Shown here: positions 28,123 to 41,100 of the stretch, one piece after another | Layout of the letters: each line of letters starts with the position of its first letter | Numbering within the stretch: position 1 is the stretch's first letter | Assembly (NCBI GenBank): GCA_032622095.1 | Contig: CP136062.1 | Coordinates: 140,078,351 to 140,142,350, forward strand | From: Siphonodentalium dalli | Lineage: Eukaryota > Mollusca > Scaphopoda > Gadilida > Siphonodentaliidae | Reading direction: 5' to 3' | DNA: 64,000 nt | The notes under the pieces: generated by a model | Told to the model about the DNA's origin: nothing | Database searches by the model: none | The model's input: only the letters and a program-made list of their open reading frames with translations | Made by a program: the position numbers and the translations under genes

Positions 28123-28987
28123 ATATACAAGACATTTAAGTTTACAAAATCATTTATATTTGACAGGTGGAGTTATATTTTAAAGTATTAGTTTGGTTCT
28201 ATAAATCTATTTGGCTATATCTATGGGCTGCCTGTGGGCATGTTGCACTAAATTGTATTGTAATTTTTCTAAATGTTTGTCAGTTTGCATATTCCATCAA
28301 CCACTTTTTGTCAACAGTTTACTTGTCCCAGTGCAATCCAAATTACAGTTATACATGTACTTCAAATTCTTGCGAATATTGTACAAAGAATGCACAAAAA
28401 TATATGGTATAAAGCTACACAATCATGAACTTGACATCCATTCCACCAGATGTGGGAATTATTATGTATAAGAATGAGTCCTTCTTTTTCATTCCTAGTG
28501 ATTGTATTGTAAGAGGAAATCACTCTTATGTCTCTTTATTTTGAGCTTGAGTTGTTGTGATTTCAGTCAGGATTGGATTTTATGATATTTATAATGCAAT
28601 ATTTTAGCATCTTTAGATTATGTCTGTCCTTTTTGGAGGGTGGGACATCTGGCCCCTGTTGACTAAAGCATTGTGTTTGATATCTGGAAGAGTTTTTAGA
28701 CAGACTTTCATAGACGTTCATTCATGTTTTCATATGGAAATATGGCTTGTTGCCATTCATGGGAAAGCTCTCACTGAGAGCTTTCCGATAAATGGCAACA
28801 TGCCATATTTCAGACTAAATCCTGAAAAATTACCCATAATTCTGCTGTCTTTAAGGAGTCGATTATTTAGGGCATTACTGTATACCAATAATTTCAAATT
28901 CACAGACAAGGAGAATTTGGATGCTGTTCTAATCTTGCTTGGTTTCATTGCTAGAGAACTGTGATAACTTGTTTATCATCTTAACAG
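28123..28987. other. Stretch upstream of the first recognised exon
   Basis: It holds a truncated TA-type palindromic MITE (28,733-28,880) and otherwise AT-rich sequence ending in a polypyrimidine-poor acceptor (TTATCATCTTAACAG) at 28,987. Short open frames here (28,167-28,471) show no ClC similarity and I do not accept them as exons. No promoter is recognisable. Confidence 0.5.
28733..28880. mobile_element. Palindromic TA-flanked MITE (family A), left part truncated
   Basis: The right arm ends ...GATTATTTAGGGCATTACTG followed by TA, the mirror of the family's left terminus CAGTAATGCCCTAAATAATC. The centre carries the family's inverted core: GCTTGTTGCCATTCAT, then AAAGCTCTCACTGAGAGCTTTC, broken here as AAAGCTCTCAC and TGAGAGCTTTC. 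The outer left arm is missing. Confidence 0.8.
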
Positions 28988-29117
28988 GTATGACTGGGAC
29001 AGGTGGTTTATGATGGGCATGATTGGCTTCGTTATAGGGGTCACCGGCTTTCTACTTCATCAAATTATAGAGGAAATAGCTTATTATAAATGGACTCTGT
29101 CACAGAATTTTATACAG
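28988..29117 (+). CDS. ClC exchanger exon a (first transmembrane helix)
   Basis: Acceptor TTAACAG precedes it and donor CAG|GTAAGT follows. It starts with one base completing a split codon, so at least one upstream coding exon must exist. It encodes residues 1-43: YDWDRWFMMGMIGF, then a hydrophobic helix with IGVTGFLLHQIIEE. This corresponds to helix B of ClC proteins (the RWVICALIGILTG region of ClC-7). It ends in phase 0. Confidence 0.88.
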
Positions 29118-32100
29118 GTAAGTTCCCAACATGCAATCAATGGCATATTCGATGCATCTCTGGGCATATAGAAGTGTCAGATGCTGAACAACATTCGCAA
29201 AGTTATATATAGTATGTTATTATGAATCTTACACTTCTATAAACCCAGAGATGCATCAAAAACTACATTAGTTGTTTATAATTATGGCAACAAAACTTTA
29301 TTTTGGCTAATTAGTTTATATCCCACTAAAAACAAATCATTAGAAAACATGATTTTCCATTTGGAGATAGCCGTATCGGAATGACGGCCAGGCTGAAACT
29401 TTATTTGTCAAAATTGACAATGACCGAGCAGAAGTTCATGAAATAAACAAACTTCGATCTCTATTTCTAATGATAATTGTACACAAGTAAGAAACTGCAC
29501 CTGAAAACTATTCTTGTGGGTGGAACATTCATATAATTAAAATGATACTAGAACATATACTGTAATGCCATCAACACACTCAGAGTCATTAGAATTTCCG
29601 AAGCGCATTCTGACCAAATTTGTGGTCGCCTGTGACCAAATTCAAATGGAAGGAAACGCTATATTAAATTGTCACATTTTATACTCTCATTTATATCAAT
29701 GTCATATGATAGAGTATTGGTTTGAAGCTGAAATTCACCATTTCACTGAACAGTCTTTATCATTAATTTTGTTATCGTGGTAACTTTATGGTAACTATAA
29801 ACGTGTTTACAAAGTGACTTCATGATGTGTGGCGATGGTTACACTTACCCAATTTTATCAAAGTATCACTGCGTGTTGTAATATGTGTGGGAAGTGACAC
29901 TTCTAATAGGTGATTGAGATTGTTGTTACCAAGCGTAACCAAGCACCTTGACCAATCAGGTACATACATTTAAGTGAAAGTATGTGTAATTTATTATTAT
30001 CAAGGAACAAATATTAAAATTATTTTATTTTGTCCTTGTGAAATAGGTGCCTGCATTTATTGATAATATTCATATTATGCCTTCCGATAGAGGTCGAAGG
30101 TTATGAAAGCGATTAATTAGTTGAACCAGTTTGCAGCTGGTAGTGGGTATCTATGTGTCGAAGGTTCAATTGCTACTAAAATGTCTTACTGCAGCAGAGA
30201 ATGACATGATGAGGCAGCTTAACCCTTCTAAACTACATTACACATATTAAAATTCACTTAGTACTATTTTTCGTGCACCGATTGGTGGACGAATTTAAAA
30301 CTGAGCGAAAATTAGTACGACTCATAAGTTGATATCAAACAATAGCAAAAATAAGAGGGGGTATTTTAGATAGATAATAAACACTTAAATTTACATATGG
30401 GCAATCAATATCAATGCCTAAGAACTGAAACAAGACTTTTACGAAAAATATTTTTGTCAGTTTTTAATTCGTGCAGCCGGATACATGAATTCAAAACTGA
30501 GCGAAAAATAGTACTGCACAAATTTATAAACGAGTAAGGTAAATATATTCTCCTACTCAGTAAGGATAGTATATATTGGATTGGTCTATTATTCATTTGG
30601 AGTGGTGTTCTGGAAAAATTAGCAGACAACAGACGGGCGAAAAGATAGTAGAATTGTAGACGTATTACTATTCATTGGTGGGAGATGTTCAGGTAATAAG
30701 TTCAACATACGACCTGTGGTCATTGGTTGACCTAATTTTCTCAATATTTCCTGAGGGAATTACTCGTCAATGAGTATTTAGTATAGAAATGGTTGACACT
30801 AAATGATATCGCATCAACACATTCAGTGTACTGTGTATTATTAGATGATCAATTTTACAGGATGGTAGATATGCTGTTGCGTGGGTGTATGCTGTGGGAT
30901 ACAGTATTGTGTTCACTGCCTTCAGTGCAGCCATTGTTATAGTAAGTAGATAGTGTTATCCTAACTCAATCTCATGTGATGCTTATATTACAAATTATAA
31001 CATATAGCAATAATTTAATCATAAGCTGTCAATCCATGGAATACTGTAAAACAATTGGCTCATTTGGCTGCCACAAACTTTGCCATTTAGGTTATTTCTC
31101 AATAACCTAAATTTCTTTATTACTTTCCCGCTACAGAAATGACAGCAGTGCTGAGTGACCACACCTATACCACGTGCCTAAAAAATGTACATGGACACTT
31201 TTCGAAGCTTCCTACCATTTAACATGAAATTTTGGTGCTGCATCATAATTCCTTCGGGTATGACTGCATTGACAATAACCGTACTAGATGCTAATATTCA
31301 AGTAACCAGACAAATCAACAAGATGGAACATTTGCAAAGAAATGAAACACGGAAATTAAAACTAACAAGGATTTTTGCCACCATGGTCGAATATCAATCC
31401 CACATGCCACTACGGCTGTCAGGTGCCATGCGATGCGTGATCAGTTGCAACAAGCAATCAAAAACACTGAAATGCCAATGTGACGTGAACAAGGACAAGT
31501 TTTGAGTGACTGGTGACGCTTTCAACTTCACATGTCTTTTTCATCAGATATAGTCTCAATGTTGTACGCTCGTTATACTTCCAACTTCTACTTTTGGTGG
31601 TTCTCTTGTGAAATGACGGATTAAATTATTAGAAATAACTCTTGTTTTGATTAAGGTTACTCGCGTTATATAATTTATCTTCAAACTTTCGGTTATACCT
31701 GCATAACCTTAATCGAAACAAGAGTTATTTCTTAAATATTTTTTTTAAATAATAGCTTAAAAACCCAATTAATGTTTGAGTCACCGATTATTTCTATACA
31801 GAGTCAGTGTTTATTGACTCTTGTTGGCATTTGAAATAAATGTAGAACATTTGTGGCCTAGGAGTGTCCACCAAATGATAGAGATTCTCAGATTCACCCC
31901 AAGACTTCCCCCTTTATTTACCCAAATTGCATCAAAATTCAAAACTAGGAGGTACAGTTATTCCCTTGTTGTCGAGGTTAATAGACTGGCAGTACAGTCC
32001 AGATTCAAATTAAGTACAGATCTACTCAGAACACGGCGGTACATCAACAAAAACAGTTTGTCGCAGTTTATTCGACTGGATAAGTTGATTATATAATGTT

Positions 32101-35100
32101 TTAGGAGCTTCCTCTATAGGGATTCGAACATTAAGTGGACCTTTAAAAGTCTTCTTTTTTTTCTTTTTTTTAGACCAGGTGACTTCTCAATTGAAAAGTG
32201 TTCAAGAAGTCTGTAATTAAAAATTATAGAATTGTGATGCATAAAAAAGTACAAATATATATAGATTTTATTGTAAATATTGTGCAGTCACTACATATTA
32301 TTCATGATTAAAACAATTTTTATACGCCCATTTGAAAAAAACAGTCGCATTATGTAAATGGGTTGTCCGTCCGTCCGTCATCCATCGTCCGTCTGCTTTT
32401 GGTTTCCGGATGATAACTTTAGATTGAATCAAGTGAACTGAACCAAATTTGGTATGTTAGTTTACCACACCAAAATACAAATCAAGTTCGAATATGGATT
32501 TCGTCCGCATGATTTTGACTGAGTCTTGTCCCTTTTTGGACTTAGATTTTACCTGATTTGCTGTTTCCGGATGATAACTTTAGATTGAATCGAGTAAACT
32601 TAACCAAATTTGGTATATTAGTTTACCACCCCAAAATACAGATCATGTTCGAATATGGGTTTCGTCCGCATGATTTTGAGTTATGACCTTTTTCGACTTA
32701 GATTTTACAAACAAGGAAAATGTGCATTGCGGTGTTTCGGAAGTATACTATCCATACCACAAACTTGTTTGGATTGGATGGAATGATTGTTGCTGTGGTT
32801 ATTTCTCACTGGTAACAAGGTATATTAATTTCAACTTAAAATGTTTATATTTTGAGGTTTCTGATTGATAAAATAATTTGGTATGTGAATTTTTCAGTCA
32901 AAAATACCACACTTGAAGTTATTGTGTTTTATTTTTGTTATTATTTCGTCTTAAGTCAAAGGTTTCAAACAAATGAATTAAACCTTGCCCCACTCTACTC
33001 CAGAAACAGTCGCATTATGCCATGCCCCGACGGCATGCTCTTGTTTTATTTATTTTTTTACTGGACAGAGAATCTATATTGTATGGATATACTTATTTTT
33101 TATCTATTACACATTAGGTCTACTTGTATAACATATGTAAACTGTTGATAATATTTATTACCAGTCACAAATTTTTATATTTACCATATTAGAAATAAAT
33201 AAGACATTTGATTTGCACCATAGAACCAGCAACTATATTTGGTGGTAATATACAGATTGAATGAAAAGACAAAACACTCAATTAGTATATTCTCCATTGT
33301 GTGCATTAACGGACACATCGCAGCCGTCTAAATGCATTGGTGTTATTGTTTGTAATCCAATTTCAATGCAACGAATGCAACAGTCTTGTGTGAATGCTAC
33401 TTTACTAATCATGACCCAATTTTAAAACCATTTCCCATAAGATACTCAATGGTGCATATGATTGTTGATTTGTTTCAGATATTCAAGTGGATATTGATAA
33501 GCGGTGACCGACTTGTTGTTAGATCCTCTTCACCCTCTTCTATTCTAATCTGTCATATAAATCATATTGTTATCCTTCAACCCATTTTCCTCTCTTCTGA
33601 TTGGCTGAGAGTGCATCACATGGCGGGCGATAAATCACCATATTACCCTCGAGGGTAACATTGTCTCAGTTATTGACCGGTCAGCTGTTACCAGTAAACA
33701 TAGAACTACGAAGAACTCACCGCGCAGAGATTCTCTGAAAGCTCTCTGATAATTTTGAAAAACACTGTTTTTATAAACCCCACTGTTTCATAACAACCGC
33801 GAAATGTGGTGTTTGCTAATTTGCATAATTGTGTGTTTTTTTATTTGCAATTTGAGCACGCTATGTATAAATGGTGTTATCACAGACACATATCTGTTAT
33901 AAGGTGTAATATTCATATTGGACATTTTTATATCAATAATAAAGACCGTGGGACAAATATATAAACCTTATTATGTAGTTGGTATGCTGCAGACAATTGC
34001 ACATATGATGTACATACGTTACAACTACGTTTATATACTAGATCAAATAGCCACTCTTTGCTGTTTATCAATTGATTATTTCGTTTCTTCAATACATTCA
34101 TCAGACTTCAGAGAATACCCGTATATTGCGTAACGATCTGTGACAGATGTCAATTTCTTTTTGCACTACCACAACGTGTTAGTTCCACATTATAGCATTC
34201 TGGAAATTAACACGTCTGTCGGCGTCTTCACGCTCATTTGAAACGAAACCGAACATTTCGCTGCATGGCTACTCAACTTCGAAATTGATTTACTCCTCTT
34301 TCCGTGAACCGATTTCCACAATGCAACCAGCAAACTGACCGGAGAATATCTGCGCAAATGACGGGTATGTTAATTGATCCAGATTATGAATGTTTTATTT
34401 TCTAAATAGCTATGATTCCAACATAAAATTAACTTTTCGAACTGGATTAAAGAATATATGCGCACATTTATGCCTGCTATTAAGGAGGTTCGTGTGTACT
34501 CCATTGTCAGATAACAAAACAGTTATCACCCTTGTTTTCGTGAGACACGGGGATTTGTCGCCGCTCTCGACCTGGAATGTCACCCTCGGGCCTGGTGGCC
34601 CTCGGGTGACATTCCAGGTCTTGAGCGGGCGACAAATCCCCGTGTCTCACTCAATCGCGGGCGATAACTGTATAATGTTCAATGTCTTGTTTCATGTATA
34701 CAGGTATTAATTGATGGTAGAAATAAATATTGTTTAAACCAGATATTCAAGCATATCTCTTCAATCCAACTGTAAACTCCAGTTTTTCAGGCCAAGTGCA
34801 GGTGGATCTGGGATTCCGGAGATCACTGGATTTCTGAATGGAATACATTTACGACATATCTTTAATATAAAGACTTATATAGCTAAGTTTTTCTCCTGTG
34901 TGGCAGCTGTGGGATGTGGCATGCCAATTGGACCAGAGGGCCCAATGATACACATAGGGTAAATAATATCTTTTATTCCACACCCACTGAAACATGTATT
35001 CAACAGAATCCCAGCCACTGAATACATAGTGTATACCTCTGGTGGAATACAAGCAAGATCTATTTTGACACGTTGTCGCCAAGAAGGATGACATACATTA

Positions 35101-38100
35101 TGTCCATGATCTGCTTCAGGTGATGCCCCGATCATTATGTATACTGGTTATTCATCAGACATAAATCACAATAGAGGTACCGGTAACTGTAGTATCAATG
35201 AAGGGGACATTCATGGATTGAACTTATCTGACACAACTGTGTAGAATGAATACAGAACGCATCTTGCATCATAATCTCGAATGGATTACTGTATTGAATA
35301 CATTTATGACATATCTTTAATATACAGACATATGTAGCTAAGTTTTTCTCCTGTGTGGTGGCTATGGACCAGAGGGCCCAATGATATACATAGGGTAAAC
35401 AATATCTTTTCTCAATATTTTCTGTTAATTTCTAATTTATTGAAAATCGCACTATGATTGGAATGTATTGACGTCATTACTAAGAGTTGTCGAAGCACAA
35501 CCAACTCATTATTGTTTAATTAAACTTTATTCAATAAAGTACCAAATAAAATATAAATAATAATAGATAAAACGTGGTATAATAAGAATTAAAAACATAA
35601 TATATTAAGACATAATACATGTATAGATAAGACAGGAAACATGGAAATGCTAAATTTTTACATTGATTCGCAGTTTTTTAAATGTCACTGACAAAATTAA
35701 TGCAGCACAGGTATAGTAGTTTTGTACTCTTGTATATGAGTACTGATTTATTTAGCGGTCTTTTGTTTGGCGAATGCTTTGAATCGTATTATAACTGCAG
35801 GTGTCTGATTTCTGATATAAAATCCATTTCCAATGAGCTGAAATCCTAACTTTAAGCCTATCATTTTCCTCTTGTAGTGTGCCTAGTTACTTGTTACCTT
35901 TACTAAATATGTTAGAGCATAAGGAGTGTCCATGTCATTTCTGCCTTGAAATATCAAATCAGCTATAGTTGAGTTTTAAACAATTTAACCTTTGATGCAC
36001 ATGTATGTTCCAATATTGAAACATCATACCATTGAGTTTTATTATCTGTTTTCATTTAGTACAACTTTGAATGATGTCCATATGTTTTGGAAATCTCTTG
36101 TTCGAGTAGTGCATAATGTGTACATATTATTACACACCTAGTACAACCAAGCCTTGAAATAGTGTGTCTGTCATTTGCAAAATGAGGTCCCCAGAGGGTG
36201 AATTTAATCAGGCTAGCATTACCAAATTCACCCTCTGGGAACCTCATTCTGCTGAAGCCTCAACTGCTATGGAAGACCTAAGATCAGATTGAAGTTCCCC
36301 AGTTGAAGGTGGTGATGTTCACCCATTAGTCACCTCGATTATGCAATATATCTTCTGCAAATTAGGGGATATAGAAACTGAACAGAAGGGAAAAAGTAAC
36401 TAAAAGCAATGTTAATTGGAGACTATAGATACTTCCCAGATGATGAGGCCTAAGCAGAGTGAGGTCCCCAGAATACTTTGAGTTTTGCAACCTTGTGATA
36501 AATATTCACTGCTGGGTTTTTTTTTTAACAGGGCTGCAGTGGGAGCTGGTCTCAGTCAAGTTAGATCAGATACATTACGCATCAATTTTCCCTTGTTTGA
36601 AAGACTCAAGAATCCAGCAGACAGGTACATGTACTTACTATATTATATACTGGTTAGAAACTTATGACTCAATAAAGCACTTGCAACAGAAATCAATATG
36701 TTCGCATTTCCTGGCTTGGCAGGATAACACATTTGAGTGTGAGTAAATACAGTAATGCCCTAAATAATCAACTCCTTAACCACAGCAGAATTATGGGTAT
36801 TTCCGACTAAATCCTGAAAAATTACCCATAATTCTGCTGTGGTTAAGGAGTCGATTATTTAGGGCATCACTGTATGAGGGAGTCTAATATGTTTTTATTT
36901 TAAGTTGCTATAGGCCTGAAATCAAATCCCACATCTGCAAATCTCGAGTTTTTGACATTCTGGGTACATGCTATACTTCAGAAATATAAAAATATCTGAT
37001 AAATTACAAACGCTAGTGTTAGTTATTTGGTGAAAACTATTGATTGTTATTGAAACACATTACTGGACACAAAACTAGTTAAGAATTCTAATGTTATTTT
37101 CCCTGTTTACAGAATCAGGTCTGAGAATATGGTGCCGGACATTTGCAGAATGAGGTCCCCAGAGGGTGAATTTAGTGACGCTATCATGCACAGCGGGCTA
37201 GCATCACAAATTCATCCTCTGGGAACCTCATTCTGTATGGTCTCATCTGCTATGGTAGACCTAGACTCAGATTTAACTTCCCAGATGGTGAATACATGTA
37301 TTGTGATGTGAACCCATTGGGCACCTATATTATGCAATGTGTCGTCTGCCAATTTGGGGATATAGAGAAACTAAACTAGAAAAGAAAAAGAATCTTTGTG
37401 AAGAAGTATCAAAAGAAATTAAAAACCTTGTTAATTTGATAATAAAGATACCTAAGCAGAATGAGGTCCCTAGAGGGTGAATTTAGTAATGCTAGCCCGC
37501 TTTGCGGGGTAGCGTCACTAAATTGACCCTCTGGGTACCTCATTCTGCAAATGCCCAGCAGCATATTCTCAGGCCTGTACAGAAAAAATATTTGGATTAC
37601 AATTGCAGCTTCCTGAAAATTAATCGGAAAGTATGTTTTGATGTTTTCAAGAACAATAAATGGCCTCACACTGAACATACATGACAGGACATTATACAGT
37701 AATGCCCTAAATAATCGACTCCTTAACCACAGCAGAATTATGGGTAATTTTTCAAGATTTAGTCAGATATATGGCTTGTTGCCATTCATCGGAAAGCTCT
37801 CAGTGAGTCGATTATTTAGGGCATTACTATAGGTGATGGAAGCGCTTTATGTGTTTTTTGTTAATATATGTTGCCATATTTTTCAGGCGGAATTTCATTT
37901 CTGCTGGGGCAGCGGCTGGGGTTGCATCTGCTTTTGGTTCCCCTGTGGGTGGACTCCTTTTCTCTATGGAGGAGGTGTCATCATTCTGGACAGTGACTTT
38001 GTCATGGCAGATCTTTTTCTGCTGTATGGTGTGCACTGTCACCACAGACTTCCTCAACTCTGCATTCGACAGATTCTCATACTCAGGTGGATTTGGACAA

Positions 38101-41100
38101 TTCAAAAACGAAAAATATATACTGTTTCAGGTGTGTTCATCATTTCTCAGCACGTAGTGTTCTTTAACCCTTTCAGGACTGGAGCTGCACTGGTGCAGCT
38201 TTAATGATCCTGTGCCTGTGCATTCTGTTACAAATGCAAGTCTGCCATAGGGAGCCTCGCATATATAAAAGAATACATGGCTTACAAGGTCAAGGTAAAT
38301 ATTGCTAGTCCAATTTATTCTCTTATATATGCGAGGCTCTCAATGGGAGACTCGCATTTATGAGAATGCATTGGCACAGTGTTTTTGCAAATTTTAGGAA
38401 GCTCCAGTCATGGAAGGGTAATCATTTGGTTTGTTATTTAAAAGTGTTAGCTCTTGTCAATTACTCATTATACCCCCTTTTAAAAAAAAGGGGGGTATAC
38501 TGTTTTGCACCTGTCTGTCCGTCCGTCCGTCTGTATAGCCGTCCGTCCGTACGTCCGTCCGATGTCTGTTCATGTCATAACTTGAACAATAGTGCTCGGA
38601 TCTCAATGAAATTAGGTATGGATGTTCACTACTATGAGGAGATTAAATAGAGTTTTCCATCGTTTTGTTCGGATTTCCATTCTAGAGTTATTCATCTTTG
38701 TTTATCTGGAAATGTTGAATTTTGTGTTCATCTGGTGTCTGTTCATGTCGTAACTTCAACAGTTGTGCTGGGATCTCAATGAAATTTGGTGTGGATGTTC
38801 ACAACTATGAGGACATTAAATAGAGGGTTCCATCGTTTTGTTCGGATTTTCCATTCTAGAGTTATTCATCTTTGTTTATCTGGAAATGTTGGCTTTTTGG
38901 TCTGTCTGGTGTCTGTTCATGTCATAATTTTAACAGTTGTGCTGGGATCTCAATGAAATTTGGTATGGATGTTCACCACTGTGAGGACATTCAATAGAGG
39001 GTTCCATTGTTCTTTTTGGCTTTTCCATTCTAGAGTTATTCAAGTTTGTTTATCTGGACATGTTGGCTGTTTGGTCCATCCAATGTCTGTTCAGGTCATA
39101 ACTTGAACAGTAATGCTCGCGCGGATCTCAATGAAATTTTGTATGGATGTTCACCACTATGAGGACCTTTAATGGTCTATTCAACTGTTTTGTTTTGTTT
39201 TTTGTGCTATAGTTATTCATCTTCTTTTATATGAAAATGCTGATTTTAGGGTCTATCTGTCTGAGTATAGCAGTCATAAGTTATAGATATGCCCACACTC
39301 AGCGGTATGCCACTAGGGGGTATGTACCGGGCGACAGTCCATCTCTTGTTTGATCCTCTGTTGGGGACTTATTTCATTGAATAAAACAAATCAGTAAGTA
39401 TCCAACAATTACCCATTGAGAGCTTTCCGATGAATGGCAACAAGCCATATTTCAGACTAAATTCTGAAAATTTACCCATAATACTGCTGTTGTTAAGGAG
39501 TCAATTATTTAGGGAATTATTGTATAAATTAATAAAATCTGTTGGTAGACTCTGCATAACAAAAACTCAGTGACATGTTATCAATTTAAAATAATACTAT
39601 CAGGATTTCAATTTGAAATAAAACATGGCTGTCTGGCTCTGGCACTTCTAAACTCACCATTACGAGCTGACCTTGTATAATTCACACTTCTAAACTCATC
39701 ATTGGGAGCTGACCTTGTATAATGCACACTTATAAACTCACCGTTACGAGCTTACCTTGTATAATGCACACTTCTAAACTCACCAATACGAGCTGACCTT
39801 GTATAATGCACACTTCTAAACTCATCATTACGAGCTGACCTTGTATAATGCACACTTCTAAACTCACCATTACGAATGCTTAAGTGTTATTGTTTGTAAT
39901 CCAATTTCAACGCAACGGACCGTCTGAACTCAAGCTTAGATTGACTTATATTTATCTTGATCAAACTGGCTGGTAATTGTTTCTAATAACGTCATGATTA
40001 ATTTCAGGTTGATAAAGGAATAGACATAAATATTCTGATGTTTATACCGACACTTCTGATTGGTTGTTTTGGCGGTGGACTTGGAGCTTTATTCACAATA
40101 CTCAATCTGAAAATCACCAGAGCCAGGAAGAGATTTCTGTCAAAAATAAAGAACTCACGGATTCAAACATTTATTCGTCTTTTGGAACCTGTCATCATAA
40201 TAGTAAGTCGGAAGATAATTTACTCTTGTTTTCTTTCCAAAGGCAATAAATTATAATGACAACCAATGCTTATAATTCTTGTTTTCTAATGACGCTTTGT
40301 AAAACTGGTTAATAGTGTACCAACGAATAAAATTATGACAGCACTATCAGCATTACTGGGGCAGGAGGGGTCAGGTTACTATGTCTTCAAATTTGTGCAG
40401 CTTTCGACCAGGAACCAATCTATTCTATTCAACAAGAGACATTGAGTGCGTACAAATAAACAGACACGAGAGTCGCAAGAACAATTACAGACGACAGCAA
40501 TTTTCCTTCACTAAGCAGTTGTAGCAACTTTGAGACAAAAATCATTCATAATGTAATTTTACGTCCATGAACTAGAAATTTAGACAGATGTTGTCAAATT
40601 TCGCATGATAGACTGGTCCTTGTCTTTGTTCACCTTTCTGCATTACTAGGAGACAAAAGTTTTCCACTGTTAAATATGTCATGTACTGAGACATTGCCAT
40701 TAAGGTCATTTTGTTGTGGGAAAATATAACGGGCATGATGTGAACATCCTATAAGTGATCCCAGGTAGAGCCTATTGTTACAACCTAAGTTAATTATTAG
40801 CTCAACTTTACTTTGTAAAGTTTGAGCTATTGCCATGGCTTGGTATCCGTCGTCCGTGTGTGTGTGTGTGTGTGCATGATTCGTCAACAATTTACTTTAG
40901 CACAGGCTACAGGTTGTACCTTTGGTCGGATCATTATGAAATTTGTCATGGGCGTTGACATTGACATGTAGATGGGAACGAGTCATTTTGGGGTCATTCG
41001 GCAAAAAAACATGGCGCCAGCGGACATCTTGGATTTCAAAATTCAATCCATTAGCACGGGCTACAGGCCGGATTGTTTGTCTGATCATCATGAAATTTAA

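Noticed and set aside
28167-28471. Overlapping open frames of 81-86 codons as a possible N-terminal ClC exon
   Set aside because: No similarity to ClC N-termini, no suitable donor in the required phase, and cysteine-rich composition typical of chance frames.
32340-32400. GTCCGTCC runs as plain microsatellites
   Set aside because: They always sit at the same position within larger elements, so they are part of those elements and not independent simple repeats.
34849-35135. Minus-strand frames over exon c and its flank
   Set aside because: They overlap the conserved plus-strand exon and show no family similarity.
37827-38204. Longer open frames on both strands over exon e (for example minus-strand 92 codons)
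   Set aside because: They are shadows of exon e in other frames.
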